Below the pieces are notes generated by a model. The model had not been told where the DNA came from and ran no database searches. It saw only the letters and a program-made list of their open reading frames with translations. 55,394 nt of DNA from Actinobacteria bacterium UBA5176 (GTDB lineage: Bacteria > Actinomycetota > UBA4738): the NCBI GenBank assembly GCA_002413305.1, contig DHWS01000142.1:1-55394 (forward strand). The letters run 5' to 3'. The translations under genes were made by a program, and so were the position numbers. Positions 34,785 to 43,709 of the stretch are shown one piece after another. How positions within the stretch are numbered: position 1 is the first letter of the stretch; each line of letters opens with the position of its first letter.

Positions 34785-35791
34785 TACAGCGAACGCGCCC
34801 GGGGGATCAATTGCTCGGCGATCAATTCGACCATCGACCAGTCGCAGACGCCGAACGGCAGGGAGGCGGCCGAGAGGATGCACTCCTCCACCCCGATCTC
34901 GGCGAAGCTTGCCAGCTGCTCGAGGCAACCGTCGACCGTGCCGGTCAGGGTGCCCTTCGCCCAGGCCTCCAGCGACTCCCCGTCCAAGGCTCCGCCCGGG
35001 GTCCAGCGCTGGAGGGCATCGAAGCGGCGGGCGACGTCGCGTTCGTCCTCCCCGACCAGCGCGTACAGGCCCACGGTCAAGCGCGCCGTGGACGGATCCC
35101 GCCCGACCTCCTCGCAGATCTCGCGGAGGCGGCGGGCCCGGGCGCCGAAGTCCTCGGCCGTCCACCGCCACACCGAGTTCCAGCCGGTCGCGTTCCGGGC
35201 GACCAGCCGGAGCAGCCGGTCGCCGCCCTTGCCGCCCACCCAGACCGGCGGGCCCCCCGGCTGTTTCGGCGCCGGATGGTTGAAGGCGTGGCGCAGCGTG
35301 AAGTGCCGGCCATGGTAGTCGACCGGACCGCCCCCGAAGAGAGCCGAGACGATCTCCACGGTCTCCTCCAACACCGAGAACCGCTCTCCAGTCGCCTCGA
35401 ACGGGTAGCCGAAGGCTTCGAACTCCCCCTGGTACCAGCCGGCCCCGATCCCCAACTCGAACCGGCCGTCGCTGGCCAGGTCGATCGTGGTGGCCTCCTT
35501 CGCGACGTGCGCGGGGTGGCGGAACGGCGCGCAGGCCACGAGGGTCCCCAGGCGGATCGTCGCCGTCGTGGCGGCCAGGCCGGCCAGTGCGGTGAACATC
35601 TCGGGCGTGCCGACCGGGCCGGGAGGACCACCGTACCGCGAGACGTCCAGGTAGAAGTGGTCGGAGATCCAGGCCGAGTCGAAGCCGAGCGATTCGGCCC
35701 GGCGGGCGGCTTCGACCAGCCCGATCCAGCCGAACGCCTCGGCGCCGGGCGTGGGGAAGTCGTAGTGGGGCAGGGCGAGGCCGATGCGCAT
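34784..35791 (-). CDS. LLM-class flavin/F420-dependent oxidoreductase
   Basis: 335 residues, a TIM barrel of the bacterial luciferase-like superfamily. Typical parts are the N-terminal MRIGLALPHYDFPTP, ESLGFDSAWISDHFYL, TIRLGTLVACAPFRHPAHVAKEATTIDLASDGRFELGIGAGWY and PPVWVGGKGGDRLLRLVA. Actinobacterial members mostly use F420. The substrate is unknown. A TAGCAT box nine bases before the ATG suits leaderless transcription of the three-gene operon. Confidence 0.9.
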   Translation of the reverse strand: MRIGLALPHYDFPTPGAEAFGWIGLVEAARRAESLGFDSAWISDHFYLDVSRYGGPPGPVGTPEMFTALAGLAATTATIRLGTLVACAPFRHPAHVAKEATTIDLASDGRFELGIGAGWYQGEFEAFGYPFEATGERFSVLEETVEIVSALFGGGPVDYHGRHFTLRHAFNHPAPKQPGGPPVWVGGKGGDRLLRLVARNATGWNSVWRWTAEDFGARARRLREICEEVGRDPSTARLTVGLYALVGEDERDVARRFDALQRWTPGGALDGESLEAWAKGTLTGTVDGCLEQLASFAEIGVEECILSAASLPFGVCDWSMVELIAEQLIPRARSL

Positions 35792-35800
35792 GGGCCAGCG

Positions 35801-35806
35801 ATGCTA
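35801..35806 (-). promoter_or_regulatory. -10 box of the LLM-HARE-SemiSWEET operon
   Basis: TAGCAT on the minus strand lies nine bases before the ATG at 35791. There is no ribosome site. Confidence 0.45.
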
Positions 35807-35887
35807 CCAGCGGCCCTCGTGGAGGCATTCCGTTTGCTCGCCCTCCTCTCGGGGAACCTCGGACGGGGATGAGGTGACCACCTGACG

Positions 35888-36384
35888 ATGGCCATGACGA
35901 CGAATGGGACGACCAACCTGGACACCGTTCCGATGCTGCGTCGCACCGGCCTGAAGAACTTCCTGACCGAGGGGCAGCTGAAGTGGAGCGCTTCTGCCGG
36001 CCCTCGGCCCGCAAGGCCGGGACCACCCTGTTCCGGCAGGACGAATCGGCCGACGCCGTGTACTTCGTCGTCGAGGGCTTGGTCGAGCTTCGGGCCCGCC
36101 CTCGGGCCGCCGGATCTACCGCACGGTGGAGGTGGTCAGATCGTCCTGCACGTTCGGTGACGAAGCGCTGTTCGCCTACGAGAAGTACCTGGTCAGCGCC
36201 CGGGTACTCGAGTCGACCCGGCTGTGCTCGATGAGCCGTTCGGCCTTCGAGCGGCTCACCGACAACCGCCCAGCTGGCCGGCGTGCTGCACCTCTCCCGC
36301 GAGACCGTCAGCCGGATGCTGTCGCAGATGGCCGGCGAGGGATGGATCGAACTCGGCCGAGGCGTCATCCGCGTCCAGCTCTAA
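35888..36384 (+). pseudogene. Decayed Crp/Fnr-family regulator
   Basis: The pieces of a cyclic-nucleotide-binding regulator appear in order but in different frames. LKNFLTEGQL (about 35950-35980) is in one frame. RKAGTTLFRQDESADAVYFVVEGLVEL (to about 36100) is in a second, and RTVEVVRSSCTFGDEALFAYEKYLVSARVLESTRL (to about 36270) in a third. QLAGVLHLSRETVSRMLSQM and IRVQL-stop (36271-36384) return to the second. At least three frameshifts are needed. The dimerisation helix, about 40-50 residues between sensor and helix-turn-helix, is also missing. Sequencing error is unlikely to explain both. Confidence 0.85.
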
Positions 36385-36436
36385 AGCGACCGGTAGGCTT
36401 GCCGAGCGCCGTCAACCCAAGAGGAGGTCCGGTTCG

Positions 36437-37462
36437 ATGCTGCCGTGGTCGGTCGAGATGCGAGGCCGGTTCGATGAGGTCACGTTCCAGAGCGAGGTGC
36501 TGAAAGGGAACCTGCTCGGCGACCCATGGGAGCGGCCGCTGTGGGTCTATCTCCCGCCCGGCTACGAGGACGAACCGGACCGGCGATACCCCAGCATCTA
36601 CGTGATCCAGGGCATGACCGGACAGCTCGACATGTGGCGGAACCGATCGGCCTTCCGGCGCAACTTTCCGGAGCTGGCCGACGAGCTGTTCGCCTCCGGC
36701 GGCGCGCCGCCCTGCATCCTGGTATGGGTCGACTGCTGGACCAGCTACGGCGGCTCGCAGTTCCTCGATTCGCCCGGCACCGGCCAGTACCACACCTACC
36801 TCTGCGACGAGGTCGTCCCGTGGATCGACTCGCGGTACCGGACCCTGGCCGACCGCGGCCATCGCGGGATCACCGGGAAGTCCAGCGGCGGGTACGGCGC
36901 GATGGTCACGCCGATGCTCCGCCCCGACGTGTTCGGCGGGCTGGCCACGCACTCGGGCGACGCGCTGTTCGAGGTGTGTTACCAGCCCGAGTTCCGGGAG
37001 TGCGCCCGCGTCCTCCGCGACGACTACGAGGGCTCGTTCCAGCGGTTCTGGGAGGACTTCCGGTCACGGCCGCCGATGTCGAAGAAGGGCGACGGCGAGC
37101 TGGTCAACGAGTACGCCATGGCGGCCTGTTATTCGGCGGACCCGGACGGGACCATCCAGCTGCCGTTCGACATCTCGACCGGAAAGGTGATCCCGGGGGT
37201 GTGGGAGCGGTGGCTGGCCTGGGACCCGGTTCGGATGGTGGCCGGGCACGCGGACGCGCTGCGGTCGATGCGGGCCATCTACGTCGACTGCGGGAAGCGG
37301 GACGAGTACTTCCTGGACCTCGGAGCCGAGGCGTTCCGCCGCGAACTCGAGAAGATCGGGGTCACGGACGTGTTCTTCGAGCTGTTCGACGCCGGGCACG
37401 GGTCGATCGAGTACCGCTACCCGCTCGCAGTGAAGTACCTGGCCGAACGGCTGTCGCCGTGA
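36437..37462 (+). CDS. Esterase of the enterochelin-esterase-like (PF00756) family
   Basis: 341 residues from the ATG at 36437, nine bases after GAGGAGG. It is an alpha/beta hydrolase with LWVYLPPGYEDEPDRRYP, IYVIQGMTGQLDMW, the nucleophile Ser in ITGKSSGGYGAM, an acid probably in YVDCGKRDEYF, and His in FDAGHGSIEYRYP. There is no signal peptide, so it acts in the cytoplasm. The substrate is unknown. It follows the Crp pseudogene, which may once have regulated it. Confidence 0.85.
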   Translation: MLPWSVEMRGRFDEVTFQSEVLKGNLLGDPWERPLWVYLPPGYEDEPDRRYPSIYVIQGMTGQLDMWRNRSAFRRNFPELADELFASGGAPPCILVWVDCWTSYGGSQFLDSPGTGQYHTYLCDEVVPWIDSRYRTLADRGHRGITGKSSGGYGAMVTPMLRPDVFGGLATHSGDALFEVCYQPEFRECARVLRDDYEGSFQRFWEDFRSRPPMSKKGDGELVNEYAMAACYSADPDGTIQLPFDISTGKVIPGVWERWLAWDPVRMVAGHADALRSMRAIYVDCGKRDEYFLDLGAEAFRRELEKIGVTDVFFELFDAGHGSIEYRYPLAVKYLAERLSP

Positions 37463-37486
37463 GGGACCGAGCGCGGACCGAGGCCC

Positions 37487-38281
37487 TCAGTGCCGGGAGA
37501 ACGGCTGCACGATCCCGGTCATGACCGGCGAGCCGGTCACGTCCACCAGCTGGACGGCCTGCACCTTGTCGAGCTTGAGAGGCGTGTACTCGTACAGGGC
37601 CAGGTCCCCGTTCTTCGTCTCGGCGAGCGAGCCGGCCGGCACGAACCGCCCGCCGTGCAGCTGCAGCCGAACCGTGACCGGTCCCCGGTAGCCGGGGAGA
37701 AGGATGACGTCGACACCCAGGAAGTCCTGGGTGTTGGGCGCGTCGGTGGTGATCAACACCGCAGAGCCGGACCCGTTGCCCGGGGCGACCGAGTTCAGCT
37801 GCGCGAGGAAGGGATGGCCGTTCAGGTCGAGCTGGCGCACCAGCGAGACCAGGCGGGAGTTGAAGACCTGGACGGCATTCACCCGGTTGGCGGCGTCCTG
37901 CTCGGCGCGCCGGGCATCGTAGCGGACCGAGACCGCCCAGCCGACCGAGAGCACCGCGATCAGCGCCGCGGCGAGGGTCGTGAATGCCAGACGGCGGATC
38001 CGGCGGTGGTGGAGGGCGTGCCGGGTCGCCGACTGCACGCCTTCCTTCGTCCCAGGCCTCGGCCCGATCAGGTGCTCCACCACGCGCTCCTGCAGGGCGG
38101 CCGGCGGTGCGGCGGGAGCCAGTCCCAGGCCGAACGCCGCCGAGCCCTCCCGCAACTCTTCGGCCTCCTTCCGGCAGCCCGCGCACCAGTCGAGGTGTCG
38201 CTCCACCGCGGCGGCCTCCTCCTGGGAGAGGACGCCGAGCGTGAACTCGGCGAGGCGGTCGCGGACCTCGATGCAGTTCAC
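37487..38281 (-). CDS. Zinc-finger anti-sigma factor (RskA-like)
   Basis: 264 residues starting with a GTG that overlaps the sigma stop (GTGA). The N-terminal ZAS motif is complete: VERHLDWCAGC (HxxxCxxC). One membrane helix follows (LAFTTLAAALIAVLSVGWAVSV), then an outer domain (VNAVQVFNSRLVSLVRQLDL...). ZAS anti-sigmas hold their ECF sigma at the membrane until an envelope or redox signal releases it. Confidence 0.9.
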   Translation of the reverse strand: MNCIEVRDRLAEFTLGVLSQEEAAAVERHLDWCAGCRKEAEELREGSAAFGLGLAPAAPPAALQERVVEHLIGPRPGTKEGVQSATRHALHHRRIRRLAFTTLAAALIAVLSVGWAVSVRYDARRAEQDAANRVNAVQVFNSRLVSLVRQLDLNGHPFLAQLNSVAPGNGSGSAVLITTDAPNTQDFLGVDVILLPGYRGPVTVRLQLHGGRFVPAGSLAETKNGDLALYEYTPLKLDKVQAVQLVDVTGSPVMTGIVQPFSRH

Positions 38282-38877
38282 TCGGCCACCCACTCCTCGA
38301 CCGGCAGGTCGACGCGGGACTGGTCGCGCGCGGTCCGAAGCTTGATCAGCGCGGTCCGCAGGCGCGTCTTGACGGTACCCAGCGGGATCCCCTGCGACTC
38401 CGCGATCTCCCGGGCGGTCCAGCCGTAGAAGTACGCCTGGGACAGGAGCTGGCGTTCGGCCACCGAGAGGCAGGCCATGGCCCGGGCGGCCCGGTCCAGG
38501 TCCAGGAACACCTCGTCCTGTTCGACCGGCACGGGCTCGGGGACCTCCTCGACCAGGACGAGGGCGGGACGGGCGGCGCCGCGTTCGTGCCGCAGCCGGT
38601 CCACCGCCATGTTGTGGGCGATGGCCATCAGCCAGGTCGACAGCCGCCCGCGGGCGGCGTCGAAGCGAGCCCCCTTGCGCCACGCCGCCATGAAGACGTC
38701 CTGGGTGAGCTCTTCGGCCTCCTCGCTGCTGCCGAGGAGCCGAAGCCCGACCGTATAGACGGAACGCCCGAACCGCGCGTAGAGCGCACGGATGGCGTCC
38801 TCTTCTCCCGCGACCAGTTGCCGCATCAAGTCCTGCTCCGATTCGGCTGAGAGAGGGCCTTCTCTATCGAAGGTCAC
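38278..38877 (-). CDS. ECF RNA polymerase sigma factor (SigK-like)
   Basis: 199 residues from a GTG with AGGAGG upstream. Region 2 is LYARFGRSVYTVGLRLLGSSEEAEELTQDVFMAAWRK and region 4 is LSVAERQLLSQAYFYGWTAREIAESQGIPLGTVKTRLRTALIKLR. The pairing with an RskA-like zinc anti-sigma is the SigK arrangement. A loose AAAACT-N17-CGTATA lies upstream on the minus strand and could be its own promoter. Confidence 0.92.
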   Translation of the reverse strand: MTFDREGPLSAESEQDLMRQLVAGEEDAIRALYARFGRSVYTVGLRLLGSSEEAEELTQDVFMAAWRKGARFDAARGRLSTWLMAIAHNMAVDRLRHERGAARPALVLVEEVPEPVPVEQDEVFLDLDRAARAMACLSVAERQLLSQAYFYGWTAREIAESQGIPLGTVKTRLRTALIKLRTARDQSRVDLPVEEWVAE

Positions 38878-39028
38878 GCGACCTCCTACCTGGTATACGG
38901 CGTGCCCGCGGCTGCGAGTTTTGCGGTGCCAACGCGTCCATTATCCGCCACCCTGACAAGCGAGGACGGGAGCGCGCGAGACCTCCGGCCCGGCATCCGA
39001 GCGTTGCCCGCGGTGGGATGATGCTGTC

Positions 39029-40435
39029 GTGGGCAAGCTGCGCGCTTCCGTCCTGATGGTGGGACTGGTCGCCGCGTGGGGCGTGAGCCTGGCCTGGACC
39101 AGTTCTGCCGGCGCGGCAACCGGCGGGTCGACCGTGCTCTCGCTGAAGCTGAACGGGGTGGTGGACCCGTTCATGGCCTCCTACGTTTCGCGCGGTATCG
39201 ACACCGCGAACCGCGACCGTGACGCCGCGGTGCTGCTGACCATCGACACGCCCGGCGGGTTGGACTCGTCGATGCGCCACATCGTCCAGTCGATCCTGGG
39301 CTCGAAGGTCCCGGTGATCTGCTGGACGGGGCCGTCCGGCGCCCGGGCCGCGTCGGCGGGCACGTTCATCATGCTGGCCTGCCCCGTGAACGCGATGGCC
39401 CCCGGCACGGAGATCGGCGCCGCGCACCCGGTCGGGGTCTCCGGTGCCATCGAGAACGAGAAGGTGACGAACGACGCGGCCGCGTTCATCCAGTCGCTGG
39501 CCGTTCGGTGGGGACGCAACGGCCCGTGGGCGGTCTCGGCAGTCCGGCAGGCAACCAGCGCGAGCGCCGGGGATGCCCTGAAGCTGCACGTGGTCGACCT
39601 GGTTGAGCCCAGCACGAGCTCGTTGCTCTTCACGGTAGGCGTCTGTCACTCGGGCGCGCAGTCGACTCCACCGGACACGGGCTACCTGCGGAGCCATCCT
39701 CCCCTTTCGAGCATCTGTCCCGGGAACGATGTGGTGCCGTTCCACATGTCCCTCAGCGAATCCCTCTTCCACGGCTTCGCGGACCCGAACGTCGCGTTCC
39801 TGCTGGTCAACATCGGGTTCATCGCGCTCATCATCTGGGTCTTCCATCCCGGCTTCCATGTCTCGCTGGGTGTGGGGATCGTGTGCATGGCCATCGGGCT
39901 GGCCATCCTGGAGACGCTCCCCGTCCGGCTGGTCGGGTTCGTCCTGCTGGGCGTGGCGGCCGTGCTGTTCGTGCTGGACGTGAAGGCGAAGGCCCACGGT
40001 GTGCTGACCACCGGCGGGATCGCCGTGCTGATCCTGGGCGGGCTCCTGTTGTTCAACCCGAGCGTGCCGACCGCGCATGTCTCCGTCCCACTGATCGTCG
40101 GGGTGGCGGTGGCCGCGGGCGCGTTCACGTTCTTCTCGCTCCGAGCCCTGATGCTCGCCCGGGGGACGCCGGTTCGAACCGGGCTCGAAGCGCTGGAGGC
40201 CTCGACCGGGGTCGCGATCGGCGCGCTCACGCCGACGGGCACGGTTCGCGCGCGCGGCGAGACCTGGACGGCCGAATCGCTGGCCGGTCCCGTCGCCGCA
40301 GGTCAGACCGTCAGGATCGTGAAGGTGAAGGGTGTCAAACTGCTGGTCGAACCGCTCGACCAGGGTCCCGAAACGCCGAAGGCGGACACCGCGGCGAGCG
40401 CCGCGGGCCGCGTGAGGGAGGGGGAGTCAACATGA
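39029..40435 (+). CDS. NfeD-family ClpP-class membrane serine protease
   Basis: 468 residues. A signal peptide (VGLVAAWGVSLAWTSSAGAA) precedes a ClpP-like domain with IDTPGGLDSSMR, the nucleophile Ser109 in AASAGTFI and the probable general base Lys145 (ENEKVTNDAAAFI). Four or five helices (about 245-370) and a C-terminal OB-like domain (GATGTVR-type, here TPTGTVRARGETWTAE) follow. The long-form NfeD cleaves partner stomatin. The stop overlaps the slipin start. Confidence 0.9.
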   Translation: MGKLRASVLMVGLVAAWGVSLAWTSSAGAATGGSTVLSLKLNGVVDPFMASYVSRGIDTANRDRDAAVLLTIDTPGGLDSSMRHIVQSILGSKVPVICWTGPSGARAASAGTFIMLACPVNAMAPGTEIGAAHPVGVSGAIENEKVTNDAAAFIQSLAVRWGRNGPWAVSAVRQATSASAGDALKLHVVDLVEPSTSSLLFTVGVCHSGAQSTPPDTGYLRSHPPLSSICPGNDVVPFHMSLSESLFHGFADPNVAFLLVNIGFIALIIWVFHPGFHVSLGVGIVCMAIGLAILETLPVRLVGFVLLGVAAVLFVLDVKAKAHGVLTTGGIAVLILGGLLLFNPSVPTAHVSVPLIVGVAVAAGAFTFFSLRALMLARGTPVRTGLEALEASTGVAIGALTPTGTVRARGETWTAESLAGPVAAGQTVRIVKVKGVKLLVEPLDQGPETPKADTAASAAGRVREGEST

Positions 40436-41388
40436 GGTTCGCATTGCTCGGCGACGCGGCGACGGCGGCCATCATCGCCGGCGCCATCGTCGTCATCTTT
40501 CTGTTCTTCGCGACCCAATCGATCAACATCGTCCGCGAGTACCAGCGGATCGTGCTGTTCCGCCTGGGCCGGTCGGTCGGCACGCGAGGGCCCGGGCTGA
40601 TCTTCATCATCCCGGTTCTCGATCGGAAGACGTGGGTCGACCTCCGGGAGAAGTACCTGGAGATCCCCCACCAGACCGCGATCACCCAGGACAACGCCAC
40701 GATCAGCATCGACTTCATCATCTTCTACAAGGTCATCGACGCGGTCATGTCCGTCCTCCAGGTCCAGAACTTCGCCGGGGCGGCGCAGAACATCGCCGCC
40801 ACCACGCTGCGGTCGGTCGTCGGCGACATGACGCTGGACCACGTGTTGTCCGAGCGCGAGGTGATGAACCAGCTCCTGCAGGTGAAGCTCGACGAGGTCA
40901 CCGAGCGGTGGGGCGTGAAGGTGACCAACGTCGAGGTCCGGGAGATCATCCCGCCGCCTACGGTCCAGGAGGCCATGACCCGGCAGATGTCGGCGGAGCG
41001 GACCCGGCGAGCCGTGGTCACGGAGGCGGAGGGCACGAAGCAGGCCCAGGTCACGGTGGCCGAGGGCCAGAAGCAAGCCGCGATCCTGCAGGCCGAAGGC
41101 GACCGCCAGGCCGCGATCCTTCGTGCCGAGGGCTTCGCGCTCGCGCTGGACAAGATCTTCCAGACCGCGAAGACGGTCGACGCGAACACGATGAGCCTCC
41201 AGTACCTCGACGCGCTGAAGCAGATCGGTTCGTCGCCGTCGTCCAAGTTCGTGATCCCGATGGAGTTCGCCAACCTGATCTCCGGCGTGGCCGGCCTGAC
41301 CGGAAAGTCCTTCGGGAACGGATCCCGGGGAGGCGACGGTTCGAAGGAAGCGGGAGCCGAGTCGAAGGACGAGGCCGCGAAGGGCTGA
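40432..41388 (+). CDS. SPFH/stomatin-like protein (slipin)
   Basis: 318 residues, starting in the ATGA overlap with NfeD. One membrane helix (AGAIVVIFLFFATQSINIV) is followed by an SPFH domain (VREYQRIVLFRLGRSVGTRGPGLIFIIPVLDRK; QTAITQDNATISIDFIIFYKV) and a charged Ala/Glu/Gln coiled coil (AVVTEAEGTKQAQVTVAEG). It forms oligomers at membrane microdomains. The C-terminal 30 residues are hydrophilic and Gly/Ser/Lys-rich. Confidence 0.92.
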   Translation: MRFALLGDAATAAIIAGAIVVIFLFFATQSINIVREYQRIVLFRLGRSVGTRGPGLIFIIPVLDRKTWVDLREKYLEIPHQTAITQDNATISIDFIIFYKVIDAVMSVLQVQNFAGAAQNIAATTLRSVVGDMTLDHVLSEREVMNQLLQVKLDEVTERWGVKVTNVEVREIIPPPTVQEAMTRQMSAERTRRAVVTEAEGTKQAQVTVAEGQKQAAILQAEGDRQAAILRAEGFALALDKIFQTAKTVDANTMSLQYLDALKQIGSSPSSKFVIPMEFANLISGVAGLTGKSFGNGSRGGDGSKEAGAESKDEAAKG

Positions 41389-41404
41389 CGCGACGGCCCG
41401 CCGG

Positions 41405-41734
41405 TCAGTTCCCGTACTGCTTCGTCTCGGGCCTCTCCAGCAGAAGCGCGTGGGCCATGCGTTCTGCGACCGGCCGATGGCGCACGCCTCGGGGCACGAC
41501 GAAGACCTCACCCGCTGAGAGTTCCACCGGGTCGCTCCCTTCGAGCTCGATGCGGAACTCGCCGTCCCAACACAGGAACAGCTCGTCTTCGTCGTGGGCG
41601 TGCCACGGGAAGTCGCCCTCCAGACGCGCGACCCGGACGATCGCATCGTTGACAGCCACCACGTCCCGCGGCTGCCAGGGGCCGGGAAGCTCCTCGATCA
41701 GCCGGGCCAGGGAGACCGGTTCGGCGGGCGTCAT
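41405..41734 (-). CDS. Cupin-domain protein
   Basis: 109 residues. Cupin motif 1 is FPWHAHDEDELFLCWDGEF (metal His and Glu) and motif 2 is VFVVPRGVRHRP. Single-domain cupins bind small ligands or metals. Its ATG overlaps the stop of the SufR-like regulator (ATGA), so it may share the Fe-S context, though no role is shown. Confidence 0.85.
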   Translation of the reverse strand: MTPAEPVSLARLIEELPGPWQPRDVVAVNDAIVRVARLEGDFPWHAHDEDELFLCWDGEFRIELEGSDPVELSAGEVFVVPRGVRHRPVAERMAHALLLERPETKQYGN

Positions 41735-42429
41735 GTGGCCAGCACCCGGCAGATCGCGCGTTCGACGAACGGCTGAAACTCGGCCACTGTCAGCGGCGGC
41801 TTCAGGCCGGCCACCATGCCCTCGACCAGGCCTCGGTGGAGCGTGCAGACCAGCTCGCGGTAGTCCTCGGTGAGGTCGCGGAAGGGGCAGTCGCGGAGCG
41901 TGATCTCGATCGAACCGCCGGCGGACCGCCGGAACCGCGGCTCGAACCCCGCCCGGGCCATGGCCTCCTGCAGGAGCGCGAGGTTCCTTCGGCCCTGGGC
42001 TTCGACACCCGGCTTCGGACCCGGCCCGCTCTCGGCCAGCAGGTACGAGCCCCACTGCGAGGCCAGGTCCCGGGCCTGCTCGAGCGCCCGCTTGCCCCGC
42101 ACCATCCCGCACAGGATCTCCGCGAGCAGGCGGTAGTCGCGCCCCTCCGTGCCCGAGGTCTGGCGGATCGAATACAGCGTCTGCGGACGGCCGACCACCG
42201 AGCCGGCCTTCCGTTGCTGCTCATGCGCGATCAGCCCCGCTTCCTCCAGCCGCCGGAGGTGCGGCCGGAGCGTGTTGGGGTGCAGCGAGAGGCGCCGGGA
42301 CATCTCACGGACCGAAACGGGCCGCCCCGCCAGCCCCACGTACCGGTAGAGTCGGTAGCGCGTGTCGTCGGCCAGCGCCTTGTGAACGTCGATCGCCCGC
42401 GTCTCAGGCACGGTGACCACCGGACTCAC
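41731..42429 (-). CDS. SufR-like (COG2345) ArsR-type transcriptional regulator
   Basis: 232 residues from a GTG. The N-terminal winged helix reads LADDTRYRLYRYVGLAGRPVSVREMSRRLSLHPNTLRPHLRRLEEAGL. The C-terminal half carries ITLRDCPFRDLTEDYRELVCTLHRGLVEGM, with the CPF and Cys-x2-His spacing typical of SufR-type regulators, where they bind an Fe-S cluster. It is divergent from an Mrp/NBP35 Fe-S carrier gene, so control of Fe-S assembly is the natural inference. Confidence 0.82.
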   Translation of the reverse strand: MSPVVTVPETRAIDVHKALADDTRYRLYRYVGLAGRPVSVREMSRRLSLHPNTLRPHLRRLEEAGLIAHEQQRKAGSVVGRPQTLYSIRQTSGTEGRDYRLLAEILCGMVRGKRALEQARDLASQWGSYLLAESGPGPKPGVEAQGRRNLALLQEAMARAGFEPRFRRSAGGSIEITLRDCPFRDLTEDYRELVCTLHRGLVEGMVAGLKPPLTVAEFQPFVERAICRVLAT

Positions 42430-42432
42430 CCA

Positions 42433-42489
42433 TCGACGCTCCTCGCAGGTCCTCCTATTATCGAGGTAAGCACCGTCCTAAACAGCTTA
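42433..42489 (+). promoter_or_regulatory. Mrp promoter with overlapping inverted repeat
   Basis: TCGACG (42433-42438), a 17-base spacer and TATTAT (42456-42461) form a good sigma-70 promoter toward mrp. An inverted repeat TAAGC-N13-GCTTA (42467-42489) covers the expected transcription start and could be the SufR-like operator. The region is AT-rich compared with its surroundings. Confidence 0.55.
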
Positions 42490-42506
42490 AGTCGCGGAGC
42501 AGACCG

Positions 42507-43673
42507 ATGCCGACCACCGAAGACGTCCGAGCGGCCCTGAGGAGCGTGCTCGACCCCGAGATCGGGCGACCGATCGAGGACCTCGGCATGCTGAAGGACA
42601 TCGAAGTGGACGGCGGGACGGTGAACGTCCACGTCTACCTCACGATCGACGGCTGCCCCCTCCGCGACCGCATCACGGGCGACGTCACCCAGGCCGTGCA
42701 GCCATTGGCCGGGGTCGAGCGGGTGGACGTCACACTGACCGCGATGTCCGAAGAGCAGCGGCAGGGCCTGGTGACGAAGCTCCGGGGCGGCGTCGGCCCC
42801 ACGCCGCAGCAGACCTTCTTCACCTCCGGTGAGACCACCGTGATCGCGGTCGCCTCCGGCAAGGGCGGCGTGGGCAAGTCGACCGTCACCACGAACCTGG
42901 CCGTCGCCCTGGCCGCCGAGGGCAACCGGGTCGGCATCGTCGACATCGACGTGTGGGGGTTCTCGATCCCCCGGATGATGGGCCTGTCCGGCGAACGTCC
43001 CGTCGGGTTCAACAGCATGATCCTGCCGCTCGAGTCCCACGGCGTGAAGGTCATCTCGATGGGGTTCTTCGTCCCGGAGGAGCAACCCGTCATCTGGCGC
43101 GGCCCCATGCTCCACAAGGCGGTCCAGCAGTTCCTGGGCGACGTCTACTGGGGCGACCTGGACTTCCTCCTGGCCGACCTGCCGCCCGGGACCGGCGACG
43201 TCAGCATCTCCATGGCCGGCTTCCTGCCCGGCGCGCAGATGCTGGTGGTCACCACGCCGCAGGAAGCCGCCCGCAAGGTGGCGGAGCGGGCGGGGAAGAT
43301 GGCGGGCCAGACCCACCTTCGGGTCTGCGGCGTGATCGAGAACATGTCGTACTTCGTCTGCCCGCACTGCGGCGAACGGACATCGATCTTCGGGGAGGGC
43401 GGCGGTGCCGAAGCTGCCGCCACGCTGGGGGTGCCGCTGATCGGCCAGATCCCTCTGATCCCGAACGTCCGCGAGGGCGGCGACATCGGCACGCCGATCG
43501 TGGTCAGCGACCCGGACTCCCCCGCCGGCCGGGTCCTGCTCGAAGCGGCCCGTGGCCTGGCCCGTGCGACCCGGACGATGGTCAAGAAGCCACTCGGCCT
43601 GACGGTCTCGGCAACGGCAGCCGCGGCCGGAGCGGGCCACGACCACGCGGGACACGCCGGGCACTCGCACTGA
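42507..43673 (+). CDS. Mrp/NBP35-family Fe-S carrier ATPase with MIP18 domain
   Basis: 388 residues. An N-terminal MIP18/DUF59 domain (LDPEIGRPIEDLGMLKDIEV, residues 1-90) precedes the P-loop ATPase with deviant Walker A SGKGGVGKST (about 117-126), DIDVWGFSIPRMMG, and the CxxC pair Cys285-Cys288 (FVCPHCGE) that holds the bridging 4Fe-4S cluster in dimers. The last 13 residues are His-rich (GHDHAGHAGHSH), an unusual metal-binding tail. It carries Fe-S clusters to apoproteins. Confidence 0.93.
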   Translation: MPTTEDVRAALRSVLDPEIGRPIEDLGMLKDIEVDGGTVNVHVYLTIDGCPLRDRITGDVTQAVQPLAGVERVDVTLTAMSEEQRQGLVTKLRGGVGPTPQQTFFTSGETTVIAVASGKGGVGKSTVTTNLAVALAAEGNRVGIVDIDVWGFSIPRMMGLSGERPVGFNSMILPLESHGVKVISMGFFVPEEQPVIWRGPMLHKAVQQFLGDVYWGDLDFLLADLPPGTGDVSISMAGFLPGAQMLVVTTPQEAARKVAERAGKMAGQTHLRVCGVIENMSYFVCPHCGERTSIFGEGGGAEAAATLGVPLIGQIPLIPNVREGGDIGTPIVVSDPDSPAGRVLLEAARGLARATRTMVKKPLGLTVSATAAAAGAGHDHAGHAGHSH

Positions 43674-43709
43674 ACATCCGATCCCACCACAGCCCGACGA
43701 TCGCTCGCC

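Noticed and set aside
36224..36436. N-terminal extension of the esterase
   Set aside because: It runs through the Crp pseudogene in the wrong frame; the ATG at 36437 has GAGGAGG at a good distance.
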